Shown: piece by piece, positions 8,431 to 17,515 of the stretch
Layout: the number at the start of each line of letters is the position of its first letter
Position numbering within the stretch: position 1 is the first letter of the stretch
Source: Acidisoma sp. PAMC 29798
GTDB lineage: Bacteria > Pseudomonadota > Alphaproteobacteria > Acetobacterales > Acetobacteraceae
DNA length: 64,000 nt
Assembly (NCBI RefSeq): GCF_030252425.1
Contig: NZ_CP126994.1
Coordinates: 3,033,001-3,097,000, forward strand
Reading direction: 5' to 3'
The notes under the pieces: model-generated
What the model was told of the DNA's origin: nothing
Database searches by the model: none
Seen by the model: the letters and a program-made list of their open reading frames with translations, nothing else
Program-made: the position numbers and the translations under genes

Positions 8431-9831
8431 CTACTTCTTCACCAACCGGTTATAGGCATCCAAAGCCGCTATCTTGTAGGCCTCGGCAAGCGTTGGATAG
8501 TTGAAGGTATTCTCGATGAAATAATCGAGCGTGCCTTTGAGGTTCAGAACCGCCTGGCCAATATGGATCAGCTCGGTCGCACCTTCGCCGACGATGTGAA
8601 CCCCCAGCAGCCGGCGCGTGCGGATGGAGAAGATCATCTTCATCATCCCCGATTCCAGACCCATGATATGGCCGCGCGACGTTTCCCGGAACCGCGCGAT
8701 GCCGCATTCATACGGGATGGCGCGTCGGCGCACCTCCTCCTCGCTCATGCCCACGGTCGAAATCTCCGGCACTGAATAGATGCCGTAGGGGAAGAATTCC
8801 GGCGCCGGGGGCAGCGGCATGTTGAAGGCGTGGCAGGCGGCGATACGCCCCTGCTCCATTGACGTGGAGGCGAGGCTGGGAAAGCCGATGGCGTCACCGG
8901 CGGAATAGATATGCGGCACGTCGGTCTGCAAGGTGCGCGGATTGACCTTGAGGCGACCGCGATGATCCACCTCCAGCCCGCAGGCCGGCAGGTTCAGCGT
9001 GTCCGTCGCGCCGACGCGGCCGGCGGCATAGAGCAGCATCTGCGTGCGGATGCGCCGGCCGCTCTCCAACACCGTAGTCGGCCAACCGCCCTCCATCTCG
9101 ACGGAGGCGATCTTCGAGCCCAGCCGAATGGTCATGCCGCGGTCGCGCAGTTGGTGGGTGAAATCCTCGATCAACTCCTGGTCGATGAAGTCGAGGAAGC
9201 TTTCACGTGGTTCAACGAGGGAAACCGCGACATCGAGGGCGCTGAAGATCGTCGCGTATTCGACACCGATGACGCCGGCGCCGACCACCGTCAGGCTGCG
9301 AGGCAGGTTCGTCAGTTCGACGATCTCGTCGCTATCAACGACATTGACGCCGTCGAACGGGATTTCCGGGGGTCGATACGGCCGCGTGCCAACGGCGATG
9401 AGGATCTTGTCCCCATCCACGAACGAGACCTCGCCCCGCTCCGTGGTCACTTCCAGGCGATGCGTATCGACGAAGCGCGCCGTGCCGGCGGTGGTGCGAA
9501 CGGCATTGCGGGCGAACTGGTGCTCCAGGATATCGACCTCATGGTCGAGCGTCATATGAAGCCGGGCCATCAGGTCCTTGGCTTCGATATCCTTCTTGAC
9601 GCGATAGGAGCGGCCATAGAAGCCGCGCTCGCGATAGCCGGTGAGGTTCAACACCGTCTCGCGCAAAGTTTTCGAGGGAATTGTGCCGGTATGGACGGAC
9701 ACGCCCCCGACGCGGCGCCCTTTTTCGATGACGAGCACGGACTTGCCGAGCTTGGCAGCCTGAATTGCGGCGCGCCGGCCGGAAGGCCCGCTGCCGATGA
9801 CGAGAAAGTCATAGACGGTCACGCGGTTCAA
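8431..9831 (-). CDS. sthA: Si-specific NAD(P)+ transhydrogenase (soluble)
   Basis: A 466-residue flavoprotein of the pyridine nucleotide-disulfide oxidoreductase family that passes reducing equivalents between NADPH and NAD+. The N-terminal FAD motif is VIGSGPSGRRAA, the central NAD(P) motif is VVGAGVIGVEYA, and the FAD-binding YSAGDAIGFP follows. The usual redox CxxxxC is replaced by VHTGTIPSKTLRE, which is the distinguishing feature of SthA against lipoamide dehydrogenases. It is convergent with yjbQ and divergent from the acyl-CoA dehydrogenase gene. Such an enzyme would balance the NADPH made by the zwf/gnd pathway encoded 32 kb away. Confidence 0.95.
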   Translation of the reverse strand: MNRVTVYDFLVIGSGPSGRRAAIQAAKLGKSVLVIEKGRRVGGVSVHTGTIPSKTLRETVLNLTGYRERGFYGRSYRVKKDIEAKDLMARLHMTLDHEVDILEHQFARNAVRTTAGTARFVDTHRLEVTTERGEVSFVDGDKILIAVGTRPYRPPEIPFDGVNVVDSDEIVELTNLPRSLTVVGAGVIGVEYATIFSALDVAVSLVEPRESFLDFIDQELIEDFTHQLRDRGMTIRLGSKIASVEMEGGWPTTVLESGRRIRTQMLLYAAGRVGATDTLNLPACGLEVDHRGRLKVNPRTLQTDVPHIYSAGDAIGFPSLASTSMEQGRIAACHAFNMPLPPAPEFFPYGIYSVPEISTVGMSEEEVRRRAIPYECGIARFRETSRGHIMGLESGMMKMIFSIRTRRLLGVHIVGEGATELIHIGQAVLNLKGTLDYFIENTFNYPTLAEAYKIAALDAYNRLVKK

Positions 9832-9983
9832 ATCCCTTCGCAGGTGCGAGATAGCTATCTAGCACGGGTGCCGCGCCTGGGAAGTCTTCGATCGTTATCG
9901 ACCCGGCACGATAAAGCGGACGTGGAGGCTTTGAGGCCGAGCGCCGCCGCTGTAAACCGCTGTCAGCGCAGCTGAGGACCCCG

Positions 9984-11183
9984 ATGATGGATGATATCCG
10001 CACGCCCAAGCCTGTCTTCGATTGGGCCGATCCCTTCCTGCTGGATGACCAGCTTTCGGAAGAGGAACGCATGGTGAGCGATACGGCGCGCGATTTCGCG
10101 CAGGAGCATCTGCAGCCCGGCATCACAGCGGCCTACATGACCGAAACCTTCGAGCGTCGGCTGATGGAGGAGATGGGGTCGCTGGGTCTGCTCGGGCCGA
10201 CCATCCCGGTGGAATACGGCGGCGCCGGCCTCGGCTATGTCGCGTATGGTCTGGTCGCGCGGGAGGTTGAGCGGGTCGATAGCGGCTACCGCTCCGCCAT
10301 GAGCGTGCAGTCCTCCCTCGTCATGTATCCGATCCATGCCTACGGCTCACCGGCGCAGCGGGAAAAGTTCCTGCCGCGTCTCGCGACCGGCGAGTTCATC
10401 GGCTGCTTCGGCCTGACCGAGCCCGATGCGGGGTCGGACCCCGCCGGCATGCGCACACGGGCGGAAAAGGTCTCCGACGGGTATCGCCTGACCGGCGCCA
10501 AGATGTGGATCAGCAATGCCCCCATCGCCGATGTCATGGTGGTCTGGGCGAAATCCGACGCGCATGACGGCGCGATCCGGGGTTTCATTCTGGAACGCGG
10601 CATGGCGGGGCTGACGACGCCGAAGATCGAGAATAAGCTCAGCCTGCGGGCCTCCGTGACGGGTGAGATCGTCATGGACGGGGTCATCGTGCCCGAGGAG
10701 AATCTGCTGCCCGGCGTGTCCGGCATGAAGGGTCCATTCAGCTGCCTCAACCGGGCGCGCTACGGCATTGCCTGGGGTGTGATGGGCGCGGCGGAATTCT
10801 GCTTCTCCGCCGCCCGGCAATACACGCTCGACCGCAAGCAATTCGGTCGCCCCCTCGCCGCCACGCAGCTCATCCAGAAGAAGCTCGCGGATATGGAAAC
10901 CGAAATCGCCCTGGGCCTTCAGGCCGTTTTGCGCGTCGGCCGACTGTTCGAGGCCGGACGGCTCGCGCCCGAGGCCATTTCCCTGGTCAAGCGCAACAAT
11001 TGCGGCAAGGCCTTAGACATCGCCCGCGCCGCGCGGGACATGCATGGCGGCAATGGCATTTCGGCGGAGTTCCATGTCATGCGCCATGCGGCGAACCTGG
11101 AGACGGTGAATACCTATGAGGGTACGCACGACATCCATGCCCTGATCCTCGGCCGCGCCATTACCGGCATCCCGGCTTTCTAA
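9984..11183 (+). CDS. gcdH: Glutaryl-CoA dehydrogenase (acyl-CoA dehydrogenase family)
   Basis: A 399-residue FAD enzyme that oxidises and decarboxylates glutaryl-CoA to crotonyl-CoA in lysine and tryptophan breakdown. Visible motifs are [16 protein letters not shown] (FAD and substrate contact), [23 protein letters not shown] and the C-terminal [20 protein letters not shown] containing the catalytic glutamate. These match GcdH rather than short-chain acyl-CoA dehydrogenases. ATG 9984 or 9987 could start translation. The gene stands alone between sthA (divergent) and a Uma2-family gene. Confidence 0.93.
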   Translation: MMDDIRTPKPVFDWADPFLLDDQLSEEERMVSDTARDFAQEHLQPGITAAYMTETFERRLMEEMGSLGLLGPTIPVEYGGAGLGYVAYGLVAREVERVDSGYRSAMSVQSSLVMYPIHAYGSPAQREKFLPRLATGEFIGCFGLTEPDAGSDPAGMRTRAEKVSDGYRLTGAKMWISNAPIADVMVVWAKSDAHDGAIRGFILERGMAGLTTPKIENKLSLRASVTGEIVMDGVIVPEENLLPGVSGMKGPFSCLNRARYGIAWGVMGAAEFCFSAARQYTLDRKQFGRPLAATQLIQKKLADMETEIALGLQAVLRVGRLFEAGRLAPEAISLVKRNNCGKALDIARAARDMHGGNGISAEFHVMRHAANLETVNTYEGTHDIHALILGRAITGIPAF

Positions 11184-11218
11184 AGCCAATCCCGCCGCGC
11201 CGTGTTAGGATACCACGC

Positions 11219-11803
11219 ATGAACGCGCCGCTCCGCAAGCCATGGACGCAGGAAGAGTTCTTTGCCTGGGATGGTCACCAGGAAGGACGCTACGAGTTCG
11301 ACGGTTTGGCGCCGGTCGCGATGAATGGCGGGACCATCAACCACAGCCGGATCATGGGAAACGTTCATTTCTCCCTCCGGCAGCGACTACGGGGCGGAAA
11401 TTGCGTAGCCCTTGGCCCTGATGCAGGTCTCCAGACCATCGGCAACGCTGTGCGGTATCCGGATGCGCTAGTCACCTGCTCCAAATTGGCTGGCAACGCG
11501 CTCCTGGTGCCCGGCGTGGTCGCGACCTTCGAAGTGCTGAGCCCCAATTCTGGCCGCCTCGATCGCATCACCAAACTCCGCGAATATGCGGCGGTGCCCT
11601 CCATCCGGCACTACGTCATCCTGGAATACCTGAGTGCGGACGTCACGGTTCTGAGCCGGGGCGAAGCCAATGAGCCCTGGATCGCGACGACGTTGACGTC
11701 GGACGAAACCCTTCATCTGCCCGCGATCGACATCGAGATCACGGTCGGTGAATTTTATGAGGGCGTCACCTTCGACGATAGCCCGGACGCCGAGGTCGGT
11801 TAG
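11219..11803 (+). CDS. Uma2 family putative restriction-endonuclease-fold protein
   Basis: A 194-residue DUF820/Uma2 protein. The family's PD-(D/E)XK-like core is visible: the glutamate of GRYEFDG, YPDALV, the FEVLSPNS strand, and TKLREYAAVPSIRHYVIL. Uma2 proteins are numerous in cyanobacteria and some soil bacteria, and their function is not established; a nuclease fold is predicted. This copy is a singleton 35 bases after gcdH. Whether it is cotranscribed is unclear. No methylase or other restriction partner is adjacent. Confidence 0.88.
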   Translation: MNAPLRKPWTQEEFFAWDGHQEGRYEFDGLAPVAMNGGTINHSRIMGNVHFSLRQRLRGGNCVALGPDAGLQTIGNAVRYPDALVTCSKLAGNALLVPGVVATFEVLSPNSGRLDRITKLREYAAVPSIRHYVILEYLSADVTVLSRGEANEPWIATTLTSDETLHLPAIDIEITVGEFYEGVTFDDSPDAEVG

Positions 11804-11850
11804 CTGCGTCATCAGACAGGGTGTTCCGTCAGGGGCGCAGGGAATTCTCT

Positions 11851-12843
11851 ATGCCGATCGTGAACGACGCGCTACGGCGCGAAATTGAAGGCCAGATGAA
11901 GAAGCCCGGTGGCCGCGTCATGCGCGCCACCGCCCTGGCCATGATTTCCGACTATATGTCGCTCAACGCCGCTGGCTGCGCCTTCTACGCGACCCTTGCT
12001 TTGTTTCCGGCCGTGACGATGCTGATTTCGATCTACGGCATGGTTTTCGATCCGGTCACGGTCGAACCGCAGCTCGCCTACCTACGGCAGATCATGCCCC
12101 TGGCCGCCTATCAGCTTCTGTCGGACAGGGTCCATGACCTTGTCAGCAATGGCAGTGGCAGTCTGAGCATCAGCCTCGTCATCAGCTTCGCCATCGCCTT
12201 CTGGTCGGCGGCCTCCGGCACCAAATCCTTGATCTGGGCGCTTAATTTCGCCTATCGCCGCAAGGAGACACGTAGCATCCTGCATTTCCAACTGCTGGCG
12301 CTGGTGATGACATTAGGCGCGGTTCTTGCTGCGGTCTTGGGCATCGGCGTCCTCGTCGGTCTGCCCAATGCGTTCACGGCCCTCGGCCTGTCCGCCTATA
12401 CGGGCCAGCTTGCCCATCTCTGCGGCATCGCCGGCTTGTTCGTCTTTGTGCTTGCGATCCTCATCCTGTTCTACAAGATCGGCCCGGCGCCGCATCCCGA
12501 TGGCACCGGTCCGGTGTTTCCAGGAGCGCTGACGGCGACGGTGCTGTGGCTGCTGGTTTCGGTGCTTTTCTCGTTCTACGTCAGCCATGTCGCGAGCTAC
12601 AGCGTGACCTACGGTGCCCTAGGCGCTGCGGTGGGTGTCATGATGTGGTTCTACGTCAGCGCTTATGCCGTTCTGTTCGGCGCCGAACTCAATGCCCAGA
12701 TCGACAAGGTGCGCCGCCCTGAACGGCGCCGCGCGCGACGCGCCGCCATGATCAAGGCGGGTCACCGTCACTTTGTCGAGGAGCCGGACGAGATTCGCCC
12801 GATGGATCGTGGGTCAGTCGGCCGAGACGGCGACCACGCGTGA
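11851..12843 (+). CDS. YihY/virulence factor BrkB family membrane protein
   Basis: About 330 residues with five to six predicted transmembrane helices. The N-terminal DYMSLNAAGCAFYATLALFPA, the central WSAASGTKSLIWALNFAYRR and the LNAQID end are characteristic of the YihY/BrkB family, proposed transporters of unknown substrate. A GTG at 11821 is in frame, but ATG 11851 (MPIVNDAL) is the more usual start. The last 30 bases overlap the 3' end of the convergent glycosyltransferase gene, so both C-termini are encoded by the same DNA. Confidence 0.88.
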   Translation: MPIVNDALRREIEGQMKKPGGRVMRATALAMISDYMSLNAAGCAFYATLALFPAVTMLISIYGMVFDPVTVEPQLAYLRQIMPLAAYQLLSDRVHDLVSNGSGSLSISLVISFAIAFWSAASGTKSLIWALNFAYRRKETRSILHFQLLALVMTLGAVLAAVLGIGVLVGLPNAFTALGLSAYTGQLAHLCGIAGLFVFVLAILILFYKIGPAPHPDGTGPVFPGALTATVLWLLVSVLFSFYVSHVASYSVTYGALGAAVGVMMWFYVSAYAVLFGAELNAQIDKVRRPERRRARRAAMIKAGHRHFVEEPDEIRPMDRGSVGRDGDHA

Positions 12844-15843
12844 CTCGGCACGGCCCTTCTTCGGCTTGGGCGGCGGCACAGCTTCGGTAACACGCGCCAC
12901 CGCGCGCATCGTCACCGCCACAGATCGCGGCCGGGTGGGGCCAGGTCGGCCGAGCCGCAGGGTATGGTCGCTGCCGCGCAGTTCCAGGTTCGGGCTGTAG
13001 AAGGGATCTCCCGCCTTCAGCAGAGACCCCCAAACCTCGCGCAAGCGCGCATCATCCCCCGGATGTTTGAGCTGGGCTTTCGCAATGCGTGTCACTGATT
13101 CATGATGAAAGAGCAGCGTGCGGCCATCATACAGAATCTTGTACCCTGACCGACCGATCCTCAGGCAGAGATCGGTATCGTTGAAGCCGACGCGAAAGGC
13201 CTCGTCAAAGCCACCTACTTGCTCGAAGACCTCACGGCGCATCATCATGCAGGCTGCCGTCACGGCGGAAAAGTCCCGCAAAGACGTAAGCGAGGCGTTA
13301 TAGCCCAGGTTTCGCAAGCCACCGTCTTCCCAGACTGGTTCGAAACGCAGGGCATGATCGGCAAGGCCATTGATGCCAACAATGACGCCGCCATGCTGGC
13401 TGCGCTTGTCGCTGTACATGAGCAGCGTCCCCACGCCACCAACCTCGGGACGCGCCGCAACAGACCGCATGCGTTCCAGCCAACCCGCTTCGATCGCCTC
13501 GATGTCGTTGTTCATGAACAGCACGAAGGGTTCCCCCGCGCCATGAGCCTGGATCGCGCGGTTGTTCATCTGGGCGTAATTGAAGATGCCGCGATAGGGC
13601 ATGACGGTGTGGCGCTTCGCCAGGCGCGCGAGATAGGTCTTAGAGTCGCGCTCCTTGGACTCATGGTCGATCACGACCAAGCGATAATCGTCCGGTGACA
13701 CCGTTGCCTCGATCGACTCGATGCATTGCCGCAGCACGCCGACGCCATCCTTTGTCGGAATGATGATGAGCACGCGGCCGCCCGGATCAGGCCATCTGAC
13801 CTCGAACTGATTGAACTCAGGTGCGGGTCGGACAACGGCACCGGCCGCCACACGGTCGAGATGTCGTTGAATGATGCGTGTGGTCGCTGCCATGACCGCA
13901 CCTTTCGTCTCATGGCCGGTGCTCGTGCTGTGCGTGCGCCACCGATACAGGACATGCGGCACATGCGCGACGCTGCGACTCTCCTCGATGGCACGCAGAA
14001 TGAAATCGACATCGGCCGATGTCTTCAACGCGGCGTCAAAGCCGCCGATGCGCTGCGCGATTGCAGTTCGAACCGCGACCATATGAACGAAATAGGGATG
14101 CGACAGATAGTAGTCATGGGAAAACGCCGGCCTGGCGCGCACATCGAGAATGACGGATATGTCGTCGCCCGTCACGGCTTCATCGCTGTAGATGACGTCG
14201 GCGCCGGTCTCTTTTGCGGCCGCGATAAGGTGATAGACCGCATCCGGCTCCAGCGTATCGTCATGATCCATGAAGGCGACATAGGGATGGCGCGCCGCTT
14301 GAATACCCAGCGTGGTCGCACCCGCGATGCCAAGGTTGCGCGGCGTATGAATGACGCGAATGCGCGCGTCCGTCTGGGCAAACCAGGCGAGCACCATGGC
14401 GACATGCGGGGCGGTTGACGCATCATCGACGCAGATGAGTTCCCAACGATCGCACCATTGCGTGCAAACACTGCGCAGCGCCTCCACCAGCCATTCCCGC
14501 CGCGTGTTGTGGACCGGCATGATGATGGAGATGGCCGATCCCATGGTGCGATGAGCGATGCGCGCGCGCAGACGGCGCAGCACCGCAGGCGCAATGCCGC
14601 GATCCGGCAGCAGATATTGGGCGATGTTGGGATTGAGCTTGGGTTGCCGGGGGCCACCGTTCAGGAGGATCGACGTCCCCTGAACACGGACCGAAATGTC
14701 GTGGCCGAGCAGCGTATGCAGCGGCTCGGTAAAGGTGATGCGGTAACCACACCGATCCGTCGGCCAACCTGCCTCAAGCACATCCCTGCGGATGCCGTTC
14801 GCGACCGCGCTACCGATCACCCGGCCGTCGCACAAAGCTTCAACCTTGCAGGGCTTGTCTGGATGCGCGACGTTCATCACCCAGCCGCAGGCCTGATTGC
14901 CGTCGATGTTGTCGAACATGCCATGCACGTCCCGTTCGACATTGATGGTGAGCGGACTGTTGATCAGATGCGTGGGTGTGCCCGCGATCATGATGGCGAG
15001 GCGTGCGCCGTCCGTGAGGCCCACAATCATCGCATGCGGGATCGTAAAGCCCGCGCTTGTGGGAATCCCAAGTCCCGCAAACTCCGGCCGGTCGAGCGTG
15101 GCCGCGACCGTGCCGAGAACACGATCACCGGAAACGATGGCGAGAATGATCCGTCGGGTGGGATCGCGCAGATCGGCGACCCAGCCTGTAATGCCGTGCT
15201 GGGAGGCATCACCGACGTAGCCGACAAGGCCGACATCCTGTGCCGAGGCACGGATGGCGCGGTCGATGCGGCGGCCGCCGACGAACAGGACCACCGATTC
15301 GATCACGCCCAGGCGGAGCAGCGTCAGAAGAGGCAGGCTGCACCTGTATCGGCTTCGTCCCGCCGCGTCCTGACCGTCCTGTTGCGCGAGCCCGGCGGCC
15401 AACTGGGCGCCACCCTCTATCATCGCGGAGACGGCGATTTCCGCCATGGCCGCTTGGGCCAAGGTAAACGTGACCGAGAGGCAGCCCCCTGCGATCGACG
15501 CCGTTTCCATGATGGGCGCACAACTCGCGTCAAGGGATAGCGGCGCCGCGAACAAGCTGCGCCCTGTGGCGGGTTTGAGCAGATCGAGCGTTGCCGGCAG
15601 CAGATGCGGCGGCAGCGAGACGGTCAGGATCCTGGCCGGCGCGACAATGCGGAGCTGCCCGGCCACGTTCCCGTCCAGACCAATATCGAAGGTACCCGGC
15701 ATAAAAGTCTGGCCTGCGACAAGTGCCAGGGTCACGGAACCGTTCCCCACGGAGAGGGTCGCAACACAGAGCCGGCTGACGGATGAACCGCCCTCGGGAG
15801 ACGGACCGGCCGACCGCGAATTGGATGGGCGTTTCGGTGCCAA
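12814..15843 (-). CDS. Large glycosyltransferase with two GT2 domains and a duplicated N-terminal beta domain
   Basis: About 1009 residues. Residues 437-640 form a GT-A glycosyltransferase (IMPVHN, CVDDAS, MDHDD). Residues 690-930 form a second one (IIPTKDG, FMNNDIE, GGFDEAFRVGFNDTDLCLR). The N-terminal half carries two copies of a beta-sandwich-like module (GYVGD...ITGWVADLRDP about 208; GMFDN...ACGWVMNVAHP about 308) of the kind found on surface-glycan glycosyltransferases. The C-terminal tail is basic. No ATG fits; I favour TTG at 15841-15843 because GGAGGG lies six bases upstream, although a TTG 17 codons earlier is open. It probably builds an exopolysaccharide or other surface glycan. 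The 3' end overlaps the BrkB gene. Confidence 0.88.
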   Translation of the reverse strand: MAPKRPSNSRSAGPSPEGGSSVSRLCVATLSVGNGSVTLALVAGQTFMPGTFDIGLDGNVAGQLRIVAPARILTVSLPPHLLPATLDLLKPATGRSLFAAPLSLDASCAPIMETASIAGGCLSVTFTLAQAAMAEIAVSAMIEGGAQLAAGLAQQDGQDAAGRSRYRCSLPLLTLLRLGVIESVVLFVGGRRIDRAIRASAQDVGLVGYVGDASQHGITGWVADLRDPTRRIILAIVSGDRVLGTVAATLDRPEFAGLGIPTSAGFTIPHAMIVGLTDGARLAIMIAGTPTHLINSPLTINVERDVHGMFDNIDGNQACGWVMNVAHPDKPCKVEALCDGRVIGSAVANGIRRDVLEAGWPTDRCGYRITFTEPLHTLLGHDISVRVQGTSILLNGGPRQPKLNPNIAQYLLPDRGIAPAVLRRLRARIAHRTMGSAISIIMPVHNTRREWLVEALRSVCTQWCDRWELICVDDASTAPHVAMVLAWFAQTDARIRVIHTPRNLGIAGATTLGIQAARHPYVAFMDHDDTLEPDAVYHLIAAAKETGADVIYSDEAVTGDDISVILDVRARPAFSHDYYLSHPYFVHMVAVRTAIAQRIGGFDAALKTSADVDFILRAIEESRSVAHVPHVLYRWRTHSTSTGHETKGAVMAATTRIIQRHLDRVAAGAVVRPAPEFNQFEVRWPDPGGRVLIIIPTKDGVGVLRQCIESIEATVSPDDYRLVVIDHESKERDSKTYLARLAKRHTVMPYRGIFNYAQMNNRAIQAHGAGEPFVLFMNNDIEAIEAGWLERMRSVAARPEVGGVGTLLMYSDKRSQHGGVIVGINGLADHALRFEPVWEDGGLRNLGYNASLTSLRDFSAVTAACMMMRREVFEQVGGFDEAFRVGFNDTDLCLRIGRSGYKILYDGRTLLFHHESVTRIAKAQLKHPGDDARLREVWGSLLKAGDPFYSPNLELRGSDHTLRLGRPGPTRPRSVAVTMRAVARVTEAVPPPKPKKGRAESRVVAVSAD

Positions 15844-16013
15844 GACAGACCCTCCGTATATCCGTCTATCGCCGTCCCAAGCCCCCTGAAGCAACCGTTA
15901 TTTCACGGTGGCGCAGCGAAGCCTTCAGCCCACCCAGACCATCCTCATACTGTGAACCAATCGTTGCTTCTTAGGAATTTTTCTGTGGGCGGTCAGGTCT
16001 GAAAAGGCCCCCT

Positions 16014-16043
16014 AAAAGACCCGGGCGAACCGGCCCGGGTCTT
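16014..16043 (-). terminator. Intrinsic terminator for the periplasmic protein gene
   Basis: A perfect 11-bp stem: AAGACCCGGGC (16016-16026) and GCCCGGGTCTT (16033-16043), loop six bases. Read on the minus strand the stem is followed by TTTTAGG, 40 bases after the stop of the gene at 16083. Confidence 0.8.
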
Positions 16044-16082
16044 CGCTGCAAGCCCGCGATAGAGGCGCGGCGCGGGCGCGAC

Positions 16083-16655
16083 TCAGCCGATGCGCTGCAG
16101 GTGGCCGCTATGGCGATCGACGGCGAAGCGGGCGATCACCGAACCATCCGCCGTTGCATAGGCAAAGATCGCGCGGCCATCCGGGCTATCCCCGACATTG
16201 ACGACCTTCCAGTCATGGTTGCCGTGCGCCACGAGGATGGCCTGAGCCAGAACCTGCACATCCCCATTGCTCAGGTTCTTGTCACCCTGATTGAAGAACA
16301 GGCCCCATGTGGCCTCCATATGTCGCATCCGCTCCATCATGAAACGCGGCGGCGGCGGCATCATGCCCGGGCCTTCCATCCCGGGGCCATGGTCTGGGGC
16401 GCCGAAGCCCATTGGCGGCGGGGGTGGCGGCATCTGCCCGTCCCCGCCAGGTGCGCCCGGTGGGGATGGCGCATCGGCGTCCGCCAGAAGCTGGCCGATC
16501 GGCGTGCCGTCAGTCATCGGGCCATGATCGCGGCCATCAGTCTGGATTTGCGGGGCTGTCTGAACAACGGCCGGCACGGCATCTGCTGCAAAACTCTCAA
16601 CCGTGGCACCGCCCAAGGCAAGGGCGATGATGGCTACAGTGGCGATACGTCCCAT
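16083..16655 (-). CDS. Periplasmic proline/methionine-rich protein with PepSY-like C-terminus
   Basis: A 190-residue secreted protein of unknown function. It has a signal peptide (MGRIATVAIIALALGG...SFAA), a low-complexity centre rich in Pro, Gly and Met (PPPPPPMGFG, GMMPPPPRFMMERMRHMEA), and a C-terminal block (FFNQGDKNLSNGDVQVLAQAIL ... RFAVDRHSGHLQRIG) that looks like a PepSY-type fold. The start is ATG 16655, not the longer frame. It is divergent from an OmpR/EnvZ-type system, so it may be that system's target or an accessory sensor. The Met/His content hints at metal (copper) binding, but this is speculative. Confidence 0.75.
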   Translation of the reverse strand: MGRIATVAIIALALGGATVESFAADAVPAVVQTAPQIQTDGRDHGPMTDGTPIGQLLADADAPSPPGAPGGDGQMPPPPPPMGFGAPDHGPGMEGPGMMPPPPRFMMERMRHMEATWGLFFNQGDKNLSNGDVQVLAQAILVAHGNHDWKVVNVGDSPDGRAIFAYATADGSVIARFAVDRHSGHLQRIG

Positions 16656-16789
16656 CTGAGGTCCCTTTTTCTGCGTGGGCCCCTCGTATCCGCCCTCTGT
16701 GTGACCGGCATCGGTCAGGAACGCGACAAAGTGCAACAGGGCGCCGATCCACCTGCCCTCGGCCGTCGCACTCCCCTATGCTCGGCCTC

Positions 16790-17515
16790 ATGGAAACGCG
16801 CGCGCATATTCTGGTGGTCGATGACGACCACGAAATCCGGGCTCTACTGACCCGCTTCATGGAAAAGAACGACTTCCGAATAACGGCGGTGCGGGATGCG
16901 CGGGAAGCCCGCCGCGCCTGGACGCGAGGGGCCTTTCAGCTTGTCGTGCTCGACCTTATGCTGCCGGGCGAAGGCGGCCTCGATCTCGCGCGGTGGCTGC
17001 GCGATCAGGAGGACGTGCCGATCGTTATGCTGAGCGCCATGGGCGAGGATACCGACCGCATCATCGGCCTGGAGTTGGGCGCGGACGACTATATCGCTAA
17101 GCCGTTCAACCCGCGCGAGTTGATGGCCCGCATTCGTGCCGTCATGCGGCGCGCCAGCGACAACCATGACAGCTCGGCCAAGGGCGAACACGCGTCCCAG
17201 CCGCTGCGGTTCGCGGGCTGGACCTTGGAGACAGCGCGCCGCAGGCTGGTGAATCCCGACGGCGTCGAGGTTCCCTTGACCGGCGGCGAATACGATCTGC
17301 TCCTCGCCTTGCTGGAACGCGCGAACCGTGTCCTGACACGGGATATGCTGCTGGATCTGCTGCGTGGCCGCCAGGCCGGTCCCTTCGACCGCGCGATCGA
17401 CGTCGCCGTGAGCCGGCTGCGACGCAAGCTCGACGACCAGGGCCAAGGTGGCCAGATCATCAAGACCGTGCGCGGAGGCGGCTATGTTTTGGCCGCAACC
17501 GTAGAGCGCACATGA
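16790..17515 (+). CDS. OmpR-family response regulator
   Basis: A 241-residue two-component regulator. The receiver domain has the acidic pocket (VVDDDHE), phospho-acceptor aspartate (LDLMLPGEGG) and the conserved lysine (AKPFNPREL). The C-terminal winged helix (GGEYDLLLALL ... SRLRRKLDD ... VRGGGYVLA) binds DNA. ATG 16790 (METRAHI) is chosen, but ATG 16778 is equally open; neither has a strong ribosome site. Its stop overlaps the histidine kinase start (ATGA), so the two are coupled. The target is probably the divergent periplasmic protein gene. Confidence 0.93.
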   Translation: METRAHILVVDDDHEIRALLTRFMEKNDFRITAVRDAREARRAWTRGAFQLVVLDLMLPGEGGLDLARWLRDQEDVPIVMLSAMGEDTDRIIGLELGADDYIAKPFNPRELMARIRAVMRRASDNHDSSAKGEHASQPLRFAGWTLETARRRLVNPDGVEVPLTGGEYDLLLALLERANRVLTRDMLLDLLRGRQAGPFDRAIDVAVSRLRRKLDDQGQGGQIIKTVRGGGYVLAATVERT

